A DNA stretch of 64,000 bases from Clostridia bacterium (GTDB lineage: Bacteria; Bacillota; Clostridia; Christensenellales; CAAEEZ01). The notes beneath the pieces were generated by a model. The model did no database searches, was not told where the DNA came from, and was given only the letters and a program-made list of their open reading frames with translations. The stretch covers positions 1-64,000 of the forward strand of contig CAAEEZ010000001.1 of the NCBI GenBank assembly GCA_900755035.1. The letters run 5' to 3'. Shown piece by piece: positions 29,793-39,274 of this stretch (position 1 is its first letter; each line of letters begins with the position of its first letter). The position numbers and the translations under genes are program-made.

Positions 29793-29801
29793 CTTTCCTT
29801 T

Positions 29802-31421
<1,620 letters not shown>

Positions 31422-31601
31422 TTACTCCTTATAAGAACACTCTGCAAGTTTGTCGTGTTTGGCGGACAGCATATCTTCTACGCCCGATTCTATCATCTTT
31501 TTCGTCAGGTCGAAGATGCTGTTTTTCGCCGTTTCGCTGGGTCTTAAAACAACGGTATACACCGTGTTGCCGATTTTCTTATCATATACTGTTTCTTTCA
31601 T
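31422..31601 (-). CDS. TnpW-like transposon-encoded small protein
   Basis: About 59 aa from ATG at 31601. The core KIGNTVYTVVLRPSETAK resembles the TnpW family found beside recombinases of Tn4451-type elements. The only Shine-Dalgarno (AAAGGAG) is about 20 nt upstream of this ATG and is closer to an in-frame ATT codon, so the true start may be a few codons upstream. It ends 3 nt before the recombinase start. Role unknown. Confidence 0.6.
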   Translation of the reverse strand: MKETVYDKKIGNTVYTVVLRPSETAKNSIFDLTKKMIESGVEDMLSAKHDKLAECSYKE

Positions 31602-31665
31602 CGTGTTTTCCGTAATCGAATCTCCTTTGGATTTTATTACGCAAACACGCAAAGAAGGGGAAGAT

Positions 31666-31896
31666 CTACTTTTCCTGCGTTACGCTGTTCATCTTCTGCT
31701 TTAACGCTTCGTATCCTTCCACGATTAACCTAACTTTCGTTATGTTGTTCACCCGAAGAAATTCGTTTATCTCATCACATAACGCTCTCGGCATCATCGT
31801 GCCGAAGCTCCCGTTTATTTCTTTTCTTCGTTCCTTGTGCTTTTCTTCATACTTCCTGCGGGTTATGCGCCTTGCAGTATCTTCTTTCCGTTCCAT
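31666..31896 (-). CDS. Small basic protein, possible DNA-binding, hypothetical
   Basis: 76 aa. A highly basic N-terminus is followed by MPRALCDEINEFLRVNNITKVRLIVEGYEAL, which has the size and pattern of a ribbon-helix-helix or similar small DNA-binding fold. That is inference. The AGGAGC Shine-Dalgarno is well placed. It lies 11 nt downstream of the tnpV-like gene in the recombinase operon, where a regulator of excision would be expected. Confidence 0.6.
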   Translation of the reverse strand: MERKEDTARRITRRKYEEKHKERRKEINGSFGTMMPRALCDEINEFLRVNNITKVRLIVEGYEALKQKMNSVTQEK

Positions 31897-31907
31897 AATG
31901 CCTGCTC

Positions 31908-32270
31908 CTATACATAGACGATTTCATTCAAGATTTCTTCTTCGATACGGCTTTGCATTTCGTTTATCCGTCTGACGTCCTCGATATAATTTCCCGTCCG
32001 CTTATACTGTTCGTCTCTGGACAAATTCTCGTACATGACCGAATAAAGTTCTTCTGCCTGTTTGTCTATCCCGTGCAGATAGGCGGGGAGGTCGCCGGCT
32101 AATGCCCACATCTTCCCGACGTTATGCTCTTCAAGATAGATTTTCGCAAGCGTACCATACTTGCCGTAAACGTGTTTGACAGGTTTCACGATACTTTGAT
32201 ACAACTTGATTTCTTCCACCGTCAAGCCTTCGCCGTTTTCCGCTTTTCTTAAAACTTCGTCTTTGTTCAT
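31908..32270 (-). CDS. TnpV-like transposon-encoded protein
   Basis: 120 aa. It resembles TnpV proteins of Clostridial elements in the pattern GTLAKIYLEEHNVGKMWALAGDLPAYLHGIDKQAEELY and a C-terminal MQSRIEEEILNEIVY. Function unproven in the family. It has a clear AAGGAG Shine-Dalgarno and heads the tnpV / small basic protein / tnpW / recombinase gene row. Confidence 0.68.
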   Translation of the reverse strand: MNKDEVLRKAENGEGLTVEEIKLYQSIVKPVKHVYGKYGTLAKIYLEEHNVGKMWALAGDLPAYLHGIDKQAEELYSVMYENLSRDEQYKRTGNYIEDVRRINEMQSRIEEEILNEIVYV

Positions 32271-32540
32271 AGCAAATCTCCTTAGAATATAGTATCGTAT
32301 ATATACGACATTATTATTTTACGGTATTTGCTTCGGAAAGTCAAGCTCTTTTTCAGAACCGGAATGTAGATACTATGATTTTTTTATGTTTCTTTTCTCT
32401 TTTTTTATCTTTGTTTCGCCTCATGGAAAAGTCGGTTTCCGACTTGTTCCCAAGCCCGTTTTTGAAATAGATTGCAAAAACCTTATCCTGCTTGTAAAAA
32501 GTAACCGTTTCCCAATTTATTTTCGGGCTTTTGCTTTCCG

Positions 32541-33200
32541 TTATGGCGATATAATCTCGTCGTAATGCGACAGTATCTTGTAAAGACTTTGTTCGCTTGC
32601 CCATTTGGAACTTGCTTTCAATTTGTCTGAAAGTACAGAGAAGTCTTTGCCTTTTACAAGTTCAACCGCATTGCCGTAGAGATTGTTCCTGATGTGCGGA
32701 TGTGCCGACAAAAACTGTTCCAGCGTCATTTCGGCAGTTTGCTTCTGTGATTTACCGCCATGTTTTCCGACAACGCTTCTCGTCTTGCTTATGTCGAGTT
32801 TCCTTTTGGCAAGGTTGAAGTAGAGAGCGACGTTATTGCTCAGATCCGTAGGCTCAAGGCCGTCTACCATATAACCGTAGATCGCCTTTATGTATTGCCA
32901 TATTTCTTCGTCCGTCATCAACAGAATTGCCTTGTAGTATGCGTACTGAAAGGTGAAGTGCTTCATCTTCATGTTAAGCCTTTTCGGGCGTTTCCCGCTC
33001 TTTTCGGCTTCCTTGCTTTCCGTCATCACGTCGATAATGTTCTCCCAAAAGTATTCCGGCTTGTTTCCTTTCGGCGGTTTCACCGGCTCTTCTTCGAACA
33101 TAAACCTACAGATCGCTTTCATAAACTGACCACGCGTTGCGTCGTCGTCCAGCATTTCCATAATGTCTTTGTAAATCTCATAAAACGTAAATTGCGTCAA
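32541..33200 (-). CDS. DUF6291-like protein, possible replication-related
   Basis: 219 aa with two related halves: FTFYEIYKDIMEMLDDD and FTFQYAYYKAILLMTDEE each open a similar unit with a following ICRFMF / IYGYMV segment. The segment VALYFNLAKRKLDISKTRSVVGKHGGKS matches DUF6291 proteins of phages and mobile elements, often found near replication genes. The start is TTG at 33200, set by an AAAGGAGG Shine-Dalgarno 8 nt upstream. Immediately upstream is the iteron-like array, so it may bind there. That link is inference. Confidence 0.62.
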   Translation of the reverse strand: MTQFTFYEIYKDIMEMLDDDATRGQFMKAICRFMFEEEPVKPPKGNKPEYFWENIIDVMTESKEAEKSGKRPKRLNMKMKHFTFQYAYYKAILLMTDEEIWQYIKAIYGYMVDGLEPTDLSNNVALYFNLAKRKLDISKTRSVVGKHGGKSQKQTAEMTLEQFLSAHPHIRNNLYGNAVELVKGKDFSVLSDKLKASSKWASEQSLYKILSHYDEIISP

Positions 33201-33300
33201 TCTGAATACCTCCTTTTGTTGTTTTCTGCTTTACGTTTTGTCTTTTCTGCCCGTTAAGGCGGGTATACTTGTTTGTAACTCATGCTCTGTTATCTCCTTC

Positions 33301-33840
33301 CCGTTCACTATATATGGACATTTGCTTGCCTGTTTGTAGGGGTGTTTTTCGTAAGTTCTTGAAAATATCCTCTACTTATATTGGAAAGTTTTCATCTCTT
33401 TGTGGGGGTGTTTCAGCAAACTTTTTCGAAAAATCCTCCTACTATAATTGGACACTTCCGGTACGAAAGTTGACGGTCTGCACGAAACTTTTTTCGTTAA
33501 GACAAAGATCCTCTCACTATATATGGACAACAGAGAGTAAGAACTTCGTATTTTTCCGAAAAGAAATATCCCTCTACTATAATTGGAAACTTCCGGCACG
33601 AAAGTAAACGGTCTGCACGAAACTTTTTTCATTAAGACAAAGATTTTCTCACTTCATACGGACAATAGAGGACAAAAACTTTTACGTTCCCATTGCATAT
33701 CCTCAATATTACTGGAAAGTTTCAATTGCTTTGCGGGGGTGTTTAGAAAAAATTTTTTATTGTCCTCCTATAATTGAAGACTGTCACTGTAAAACTTCGT
33801 ATTTTTCGCAAAAGAAAAATGCCCCTCACTTATATTGGAA
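33301..33840. repeat. Array of nine iteron-like motifs with shared spacers
   Basis: A degenerate 19-bp motif of the form CCTCTACTATAATTGGAAA occurs at about 33302, 33369, 33435, 33510, 33571, 33645, 33701, 33763 and 33822, always on the same strand, 56-75 bp apart. The spacers fall into three classes: one with TTTGTGGGGGTGTTT (three times), one beginning ACTTCCGG and running about 56 bp with about 90% identity (33453-33509 and 33589-33644), and one with ACTTCGTATTTTTC (twice). It looks like a protein-binding array, such as a replication origin, a partition site or a regulatory region. It is not a CRISPR. Confidence 0.7.
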
Positions 33841-33894
33841 ACTTGACAGCAGGTTTTACAAGGTTTTTAAAAAAATATAGAAATTATCAAACTG

Positions 33895-33922
33895 TAAAAA
33901 AGGCATCGGAAATCCGATGCCT
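33895..33922 (-). terminator. Rho-independent terminator of the nine-gene cargo operon
   Basis: 9-bp perfect stem GGCATCGGA (33902-33910) with TCCGATGCC (33913-33921), T-run on the minus strand, 7 nt beyond the last cargo gene. Confidence 0.85.
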
Positions 33923-33928
33923 TTTGCC

Positions 33929-35962
33929 TTAGTTATTTTCAATAATAGACGATAGATATTCATGCCAAATTTTCTCTTCCTGGTATTGTCTTTTCAAACC
34001 TTTCCTTACTTTAAATATTTTATTTTCTGACGTAGAGTAAAAAGCATTTGCCCCAAACAATACACACTTTTGTGAATGTATGATTATTTCGGACAAGTTA
34101 TGACAGTAGCGGAATGCGTTCATACCTATAAAGTCGATCGTCTTAGGAAGAGTTATATTCTCTATCCTGTCGCAATATGCAAATGCCCAATTACCAATAG
34201 TTTTCATATTATAAAACGTTACCGCTTTTAAAGCGGAGTTACCATAAAAGCTCCAGCCGCCGAAATATTCCGTGTGTCGGATTTGAAGTTCTTCAAGATA
34301 TGGATTGTTCCTACAAAAATCGTCTGTAATATTGCCATGAATATACAGTTTTGTGACTTTAGGCATTTTCCCTCCGAAGTAGGACGTCAATTTATATTTA
34401 CCGCTAATAGTCATAGTATACATCGACTCGCAACCAAGCAGTATTGCTTTGCCGATTTGAGTTTCATAATGAATATTAACATAATGCAAATTCGGAGAAT
34501 GATAAAATGCGAAATCGCCAATGCGTTGACCTGCGAATTTAATACATTCAAGTCCTGTTTTTGCCAACGCAAATTTACCTATTACATCAACGTTTTTCAG
34601 ATCTAATTCTTCGAGACTGTTGCACGAAAATAATGCACCATCGCAGAGTTCCTCAACGCCGGAAATCTGTTCTAACTTTTTTGTATACGCCAAGGCACAT
34701 ACACCAATTCTATTGGCAGTTATTGTTTTCAAAGAACGACAATTATAAAGGCCGAATTTTCCAATGCATTCAACCGTGAATTCCGCTTTTAATTTCGAAC
34801 ATCCGTAGAAACAAAACGGCGGTATGCTATCTATATCAATCGCTACGTTATTCAGGTTGTTACAGCGGTAAAAAACGCCTTCACCAAGTAATATCGTTTG
34901 CGTTGCTTTGACTTGTTCTATCTCTGTATCCGCAAAAGCATAGCTCGCAATGTGCGTTACTTCTCTGGGTAGAAGAACATCCTTGCTATCACCGTTGTAA
35001 CGATACAACGTTTTTCCTATAATTGCAAAGTTCTTTTGATTATCGAGCCATTTTGTTTTATAAAAAGCACTATTTCCCACGTGAACAACAAGCTCTCCGC
35101 CTATAATTCTTTCGAGTTTAGTTGCCCCCAAGAAAGAATGGTCGCCAATATACTTAAGAGCCTTTGGAAGTTTTATTTCAGTCAAATTGCTACACTTAGA
35201 AAAGGCATAATCACCAATCATTTCTATCGTATCAGGCAAGTCAATGGAAAGCATTTCGCTTCTGTCATGAAATGCGCCGCTTGCAATGATTCTGACAGGC
35301 TTACCGTTAATCATGGCAGGTACTGTATGACGAGCCATTCTCTTTCCTTCCTTGGTCAAACCTTTGATTTCGATAATATCGCCTTTTTGGTTATATTTAA
35401 ATTCTTCAAAAACACCGAACGTCTGCGACTCATACTTAATATTCGAAGCGTTCTTCTTGGAGAGTACGACAATTTTGCACCATTCGAACCCTTCGTCATA
35501 TATTTTCTCAAAGATATACGGAGGCGTTGATGATGAACAAAGCAGTTTTATTTTAGGATAGTTATTTCTCAACTCGATGGTAAGATCAAACCAATCCCCA
35601 CATTCCTGTATTTCATTTATAATGAGATAGGCATTTTCACTTTCCTTTCGTGCATTATAAAAATCTGCTATTAAGGAAATGATATTCTCGTTGTGCAGAA
35701 TCGGCAGTTCGTAATTGAGATATAGAATATCTTCTTTTTCCACGCCACGCATAAGCAAATCTTTACAGATTCGAGCAAGCATATCTTTTTTACGGAGACC
35801 ACTTTCGCCTGCAAGAAAGACAAAGTTGTTTTTTGTTTCGTCAAAATATAATTCTTGTACTTCATTGTAGTCATACGCAAAGGCGAGATCCGAAAAATCC
35901 GTGTTAAGCCCTTCATCAAGAATATCGAGTTGTCTGAAATAATCAATAAATTTCTGTTCCAT
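33929..35962 (-). CDS. AAA-like ATPase domain fused to BspA-type leucine-rich repeats
   Basis: 677 aa. Residues 1-185 resemble the AAA_14/archaeal-type ATPase fold: a P-loop-like segment GESGLRKKD (52-60) that lacks the canonical GK[ST], a Walker B-like YLIINEIQE (112-120) and a sensor-like LLCSSS (140-145). Residues about 215-670 are BspA/LRR_5 repeats of the form IGDYAFSKCSNLTEIKLP. The changed P-loop suggests weak or absent ATP hydrolysis. No signal peptide or membrane anchor, so it is cytoplasmic, unlike typical surface BspA proteins. NTPase plus LRR recalls NLR-like sensors. It is the last gene of the cargo operon, 1 nt after the phosphoesterase. Confidence 0.75.
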   Translation of the reverse strand: MEQKFIDYFRQLDILDEGLNTDFSDLAFAYDYNEVQELYFDETKNNFVFLAGESGLRKKDMLARICKDLLMRGVEKEDILYLNYELPILHNENIISLIADFYNARKESENAYLIINEIQECGDWFDLTIELRNNYPKIKLLCSSSTPPYIFEKIYDEGFEWCKIVVLSKKNASNIKYESQTFGVFEEFKYNQKGDIIEIKGLTKEGKRMARHTVPAMINGKPVRIIASGAFHDRSEMLSIDLPDTIEMIGDYAFSKCSNLTEIKLPKALKYIGDHSFLGATKLERIIGGELVVHVGNSAFYKTKWLDNQKNFAIIGKTLYRYNGDSKDVLLPREVTHIASYAFADTEIEQVKATQTILLGEGVFYRCNNLNNVAIDIDSIPPFCFYGCSKLKAEFTVECIGKFGLYNCRSLKTITANRIGVCALAYTKKLEQISGVEELCDGALFSCNSLEELDLKNVDVIGKFALAKTGLECIKFAGQRIGDFAFYHSPNLHYVNIHYETQIGKAILLGCESMYTMTISGKYKLTSYFGGKMPKVTKLYIHGNITDDFCRNNPYLEELQIRHTEYFGGWSFYGNSALKAVTFYNMKTIGNWAFAYCDRIENITLPKTIDFIGMNAFRYCHNLSEIIIHSQKCVLFGANAFYSTSENKIFKVRKGLKRQYQEEKIWHEYLSSIIENN

Positions 35963-35963
35963 T

Positions 35964-36638
35964 CTATTCTCCTAACCGCAAAACCGATTCAAATACGCCA
36001 ACAAATGCCCCCAAACTAACATCCATGTGATGATGCCCGAAATACCACTTCTTATAGCAAATTTTATCGGCTAAGGTTTGTAAATAATCATTTAATACTT
36101 TTTCTTCTGGGACAAGCTTAACCCCAATCTTTTCGGCTGTTTTTGTCGGAGCTACATGCGTTAAAACATAATCCACCGTCATGTTGACTCCGGCAAGATT
36201 ATGAATGCCGTTTTCATAGTCTTTTTCCGTGGGCATTTCCTGCTCCCAAATATAAATAGGAGAAGAGTTCGTAAGTTTTTTCACAGAAAAGCCGCCGCCA
36301 AAAATAAAGAAGGTCTTTCCGTCAATACAATACACTTCACCACGCATTAGATGGAAGAGTTTTTCACTTATCCGATGAACCTGCCCTCCGCAAAAGGTTT
36401 TTATCGGATACTCGTAAAGCAAGTCGAAGTTTTCGTGATTGCCATCCAAAAACAAGGTTTTGCAAGGCAGACTCTCATAGTATGCTCGCACCTCGAGGTG
36501 TTCGGTCTGACTCCATATCATGCCTGCATCACCAAGTATGATTAAATAGTCTGAGTCGGTGATAGGTAGTTTATTTAATTGCGTTTTCAGCCATTCGAGT
36601 CTTATGTGACCGTGAATATCCGAAGCAAGATAAATCAT
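35964..36638 (-). CDS. Calcineurin-like metallophosphoesterase
   Basis: 224 aa. All five metal motifs are present: SDIHGH near residue 6, LGDAG near 35, DGNHENF near 66, LTHVAP near 163, and GHHH near 200. The family hydrolyses phosphomonoesters or phosphodiesters, including nucleic acids or cyclic nucleotides; substrate unknown here. The start overlaps the upstream GT-Sel1-LRR gene by 4 nt (coupled translation), so it is likely part of one system with it. Confidence 0.85.
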   Translation of the reverse strand: MIYLASDIHGHIRLEWLKTQLNKLPITDSDYLIILGDAGMIWSQTEHLEVRAYYESLPCKTLFLDGNHENFDLLYEYPIKTFCGGQVHRISEKLFHLMRGEVYCIDGKTFFIFGGGFSVKKLTNSSPIYIWEQEMPTEKDYENGIHNLAGVNMTVDYVLTHVAPTKTAEKIGVKLVPEEKVLNDYLQTLADKICYKKWYFGHHHMDVSLGAFVGVFESVLRLGE

Positions 36639-39274
36639 TTTCTGACCTCTTTTATTAGATTTTCTGAAGTAAAACCGAACACATGCTCTCCAAACTCAAC
36701 CCTCTCACTACAGACTATATGTTCAAGTGACGTTGCATAATAAAACGCCTTATCCTCTACAACCTGAACGTTTTGCAAGTCTACTTTTTTCAGGTGATAT
36801 GCGTCCGATACAGCTCGGAAAGAAATTTTTTCCGTTTGTGTCGGGAGAGTAAAGGTATCGTCTTTTTTAGCAATAGCGTATTGTAAAAGTACTCGCATAT
36901 CCTTTGTGTATAGGTTGCCTTCGTACGAGCAGTAGTCTGCATTGTTCTCGTCAACTTCAATTGTTTCAAGCGATTCACACGATCCAAACGCATAAAGCCC
37001 TATGCTGTTGATATTTTCTGACAGCGTAATTATATTGATTTTATCACATCCGTGAAAAGCCCACGCACCGATAGAAGTTACTGTGTTCGGAATAATAATT
37101 TTCTTCAAGTTTTTGCAGTCGTCAAATGCGCTGTCTTCAATGGAAATCAATGTATCAGGCAGTATAATTTCCCTCAGATTTCTCGCATTTTGAAATGCGT
37201 GTTTACCGATTACCGTTACACCGTTTGGCACCGAATAGCTTGTTTCGGGGGATGTTGGCGGGAACCGCAAAAGTTTCGTTTTTTTCTTGTCGAACAATAC
37301 ACCTGCCGTCGCAGAGAAGTAAGGATTGGCTTTTTCCACAAAAATCTTTTTTACTCTTGCAGAGTAAAAGCAGTTCGGGTCAACCGTTTCTATCTTATCG
37401 GAAATATAGACTACACCGTCAAAACAGTTCTGCTCATTTATTTGTTTTATTGATGATATTTCAAAAAAAGAAAGGTCCCCGCCCGCAAGCAACGCCTTTA
37501 CATCCACATGAAGGGATATCAAATCGCGCATCGTTCGTTCCGCATCCTGTTTGAGGGCAAGTAAATACAATTCTTTTGCCTGACTTAAATCTTTTTCAAC
37601 GCCTATACCTTTGATGTAACAATATGCAAGGTCTGTTGTTCCGTGAGAATAGTTATTCTCGGATGCGAGTCTGAAATATTTAACGGCAAGCTTATCGTTT
37701 TTCTCCACGCCTTCTCCGTACAAATAGTTTTGCCCGATATCACGCATTGAGTGAACGTATCCAAGGTCGGCGGATTTTTTGTACCAATAGGCAGATTTTT
37801 CTTTATCCATTTTCACGCCTTGTCCGACGAGATACATATATCCGAGATCGCACATTGCTTCAAGATTTCCAAGCTCGGCGGCTTTCAGATAGAGCCCAAA
37901 GGCTTCTTTAAAATCATGTTTCTTACCAAGACCGAAAGAGTACATATCCGCCAGAATTACGATAAATTCGGCAATATTTTTACCTGCTTTTCTCTCGACG
38001 ACAGATATGATGGGAGAAACAAGTTCAATAGCTCGATCAATATTTTTAGCCGTTCCGTTTCCTTCAAAAAAACTAAGCGCATAATAGAATGTGCCGCGAA
38101 TATTTCCGAGCGCGTGTGCTCTTTCAAACGATGCAAGAGACAGTTCCTTACTGCGAAGAAAACGCTTGCTTCCGATGGAATATTCTTTCCCTCTCTTTAT
38201 CCATCCATCACTGTCAATCGCCGAATAAATTCCGTCAAACAATGCCGCTTGATATTTATCATCAAACAGAATCGACTTTTTAGGTAAAAGCAATAGCTTC
38301 TCATCGGAAATTTTTTCTATTCTGTCTTTCCACACGTTTAACGTAAGAGGCAAATACTCGATCAAACCGAGTTGAACTTCATTCGTTACAGCGTCGGACA
38401 CAAGACAATGAACACCTACTGCCTGTGCCTCAATAAGAGTAATGGGTAACCCCTCATAAAGAGATGGCAACAAAAATGCCGATGATACGGAAAGCAATTC
38501 GGGCACGTTACTGTCGGGAGGAAGAATTGTTACGTTATTCAAGCCTTTTTCGGTAATAGTTCTTTCAAGGCTCTCTTTTTGCTGACCATACCCCACAAGC
38601 ATAAATCGGACGGTTTCATTCTTTTTCATTGCTTCACAAAGTGAAAGAAGGAAGCCGACATTTTTCTGTTTGGTAAATCTCCCCACAAACAAAAAATATC
38701 GCTTATTCTTGCCTAATCCGTATTTATAATATATATTTTCATTTGCAGGTTTAAATTTTTGATAATCCACGGCATTGTAGCACACCTCGCCACCATTGCC
38801 GTACAGAAAATTTCTTGCCGCATCTGAACACGCTAAAGCGTGAGTAGCATATTTGCCGACCATTTTTGCAGACAGATATTTTGCAATCTTTTTGCCGAAC
38901 GTCAGACCGTTTGGGTTTGATTGGTGGCAATGAGAAATTCTCACGGGAACACCCTCAAGGTAGGCTTGCTTCAAATATATCCCATTGTTGGAGTAATAGT
39001 GAGAATGAACGGCAACCGGCTTTTCTTTGCGGATTATCTCCCTGATTCTTTTTGCCTGTCGCAAAGCCCTTACAAGACCTTTCCCTTTTACAACAACGTC
39101 GTAAACCTTACCGCCCATTATTTCTATTTCTTTGCGGTAATAATCTTTTCCTTCGGCTGTATTTATGAAAATGAATTGATAATCGTCTTGCAAATTGCGA
39201 TATAAAGTCATGATGAACGAGGATATACCATTCAGTCGCAAATTGCCACCGATTTGTATAATTTTCTTTTTCAT
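36635..39274 (-). CDS. Glycosyltransferase family 4 fused to Sel1-like and LRR domains
   Basis: 879 aa from ATG 39274, chosen because it makes an ATGA overlap with the upstream stop; an in-frame ATG at 39298 is possible. Residues 1-365 form a GT-B glycosyltransferase (GGNLRLNGISSF near the N-terminus, LFVGRFTKQKNVG, and the C-terminal nucleotide-sugar site SLYEGLPITLIEAQAVG). Residues about 375-600 contain Sel1/TPR-like repeats (for example AMCDLGYMYLVGQGV). Residues about 610-879 are BspA-type LRRs. No signal peptide. I know GT4 enzymes in capsule synthesis but not with this tail; the acceptor may be a protein or nucleic acid. Confidence 0.78.
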   Translation of the reverse strand: MKKKIIQIGGNLRLNGISSFIMTLYRNLQDDYQFIFINTAEGKDYYRKEIEIMGGKVYDVVVKGKGLVRALRQAKRIREIIRKEKPVAVHSHYYSNNGIYLKQAYLEGVPVRISHCHQSNPNGLTFGKKIAKYLSAKMVGKYATHALACSDAARNFLYGNGGEVCYNAVDYQKFKPANENIYYKYGLGKNKRYFLFVGRFTKQKNVGFLLSLCEAMKKNETVRFMLVGYGQQKESLERTITEKGLNNVTILPPDSNVPELLSVSSAFLLPSLYEGLPITLIEAQAVGVHCLVSDAVTNEVQLGLIEYLPLTLNVWKDRIEKISDEKLLLLPKKSILFDDKYQAALFDGIYSAIDSDGWIKRGKEYSIGSKRFLRSKELSLASFERAHALGNIRGTFYYALSFFEGNGTAKNIDRAIELVSPIISVVERKAGKNIAEFIVILADMYSFGLGKKHDFKEAFGLYLKAAELGNLEAMCDLGYMYLVGQGVKMDKEKSAYWYKKSADLGYVHSMRDIGQNYLYGEGVEKNDKLAVKYFRLASENNYSHGTTDLAYCYIKGIGVEKDLSQAKELYLLALKQDAERTMRDLISLHVDVKALLAGGDLSFFEISSIKQINEQNCFDGVVYISDKIETVDPNCFYSARVKKIFVEKANPYFSATAGVLFDKKKTKLLRFPPTSPETSYSVPNGVTVIGKHAFQNARNLREIILPDTLISIEDSAFDDCKNLKKIIIPNTVTSIGAWAFHGCDKINIITLSENINSIGLYAFGSCESLETIEVDENNADYCSYEGNLYTKDMRVLLQYAIAKKDDTFTLPTQTEKISFRAVSDAYHLKKVDLQNVQVVEDKAFYYATSLEHIVCSERVEFGEHVFGFTSENLIKEVRK

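Larger units (their letters stand above)
33201..33928. other. Gene-free region containing the repeat array
   Basis: 728 nt without a credible gene. ORFs reading through it (for example 33269-33607 plus) are composed of the repeats, and the repeat distances are not multiples of three. Confidence 0.6.

Noticed and set aside
32353..32604. 83-aa Lys-rich minus-strand ORF overlapping the DUF6291-like gene
   Set aside because: It overlaps the 3' end of a better gene, has low-complexity basic composition, and no clear Shine-Dalgarno. Possible but unsupported.
33269..33632. Overlapping ORFs on both strands in the repeat array (112 and 86 aa)
   Set aside because: They consist of the noncoding repeats, and unit distances such as 136 bp break the frame; no ribosome site or known domain.
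33301..33840. CRISPR array
   Set aside because: The repeats are degenerate, the spacers resemble each other, and no cas gene is near.
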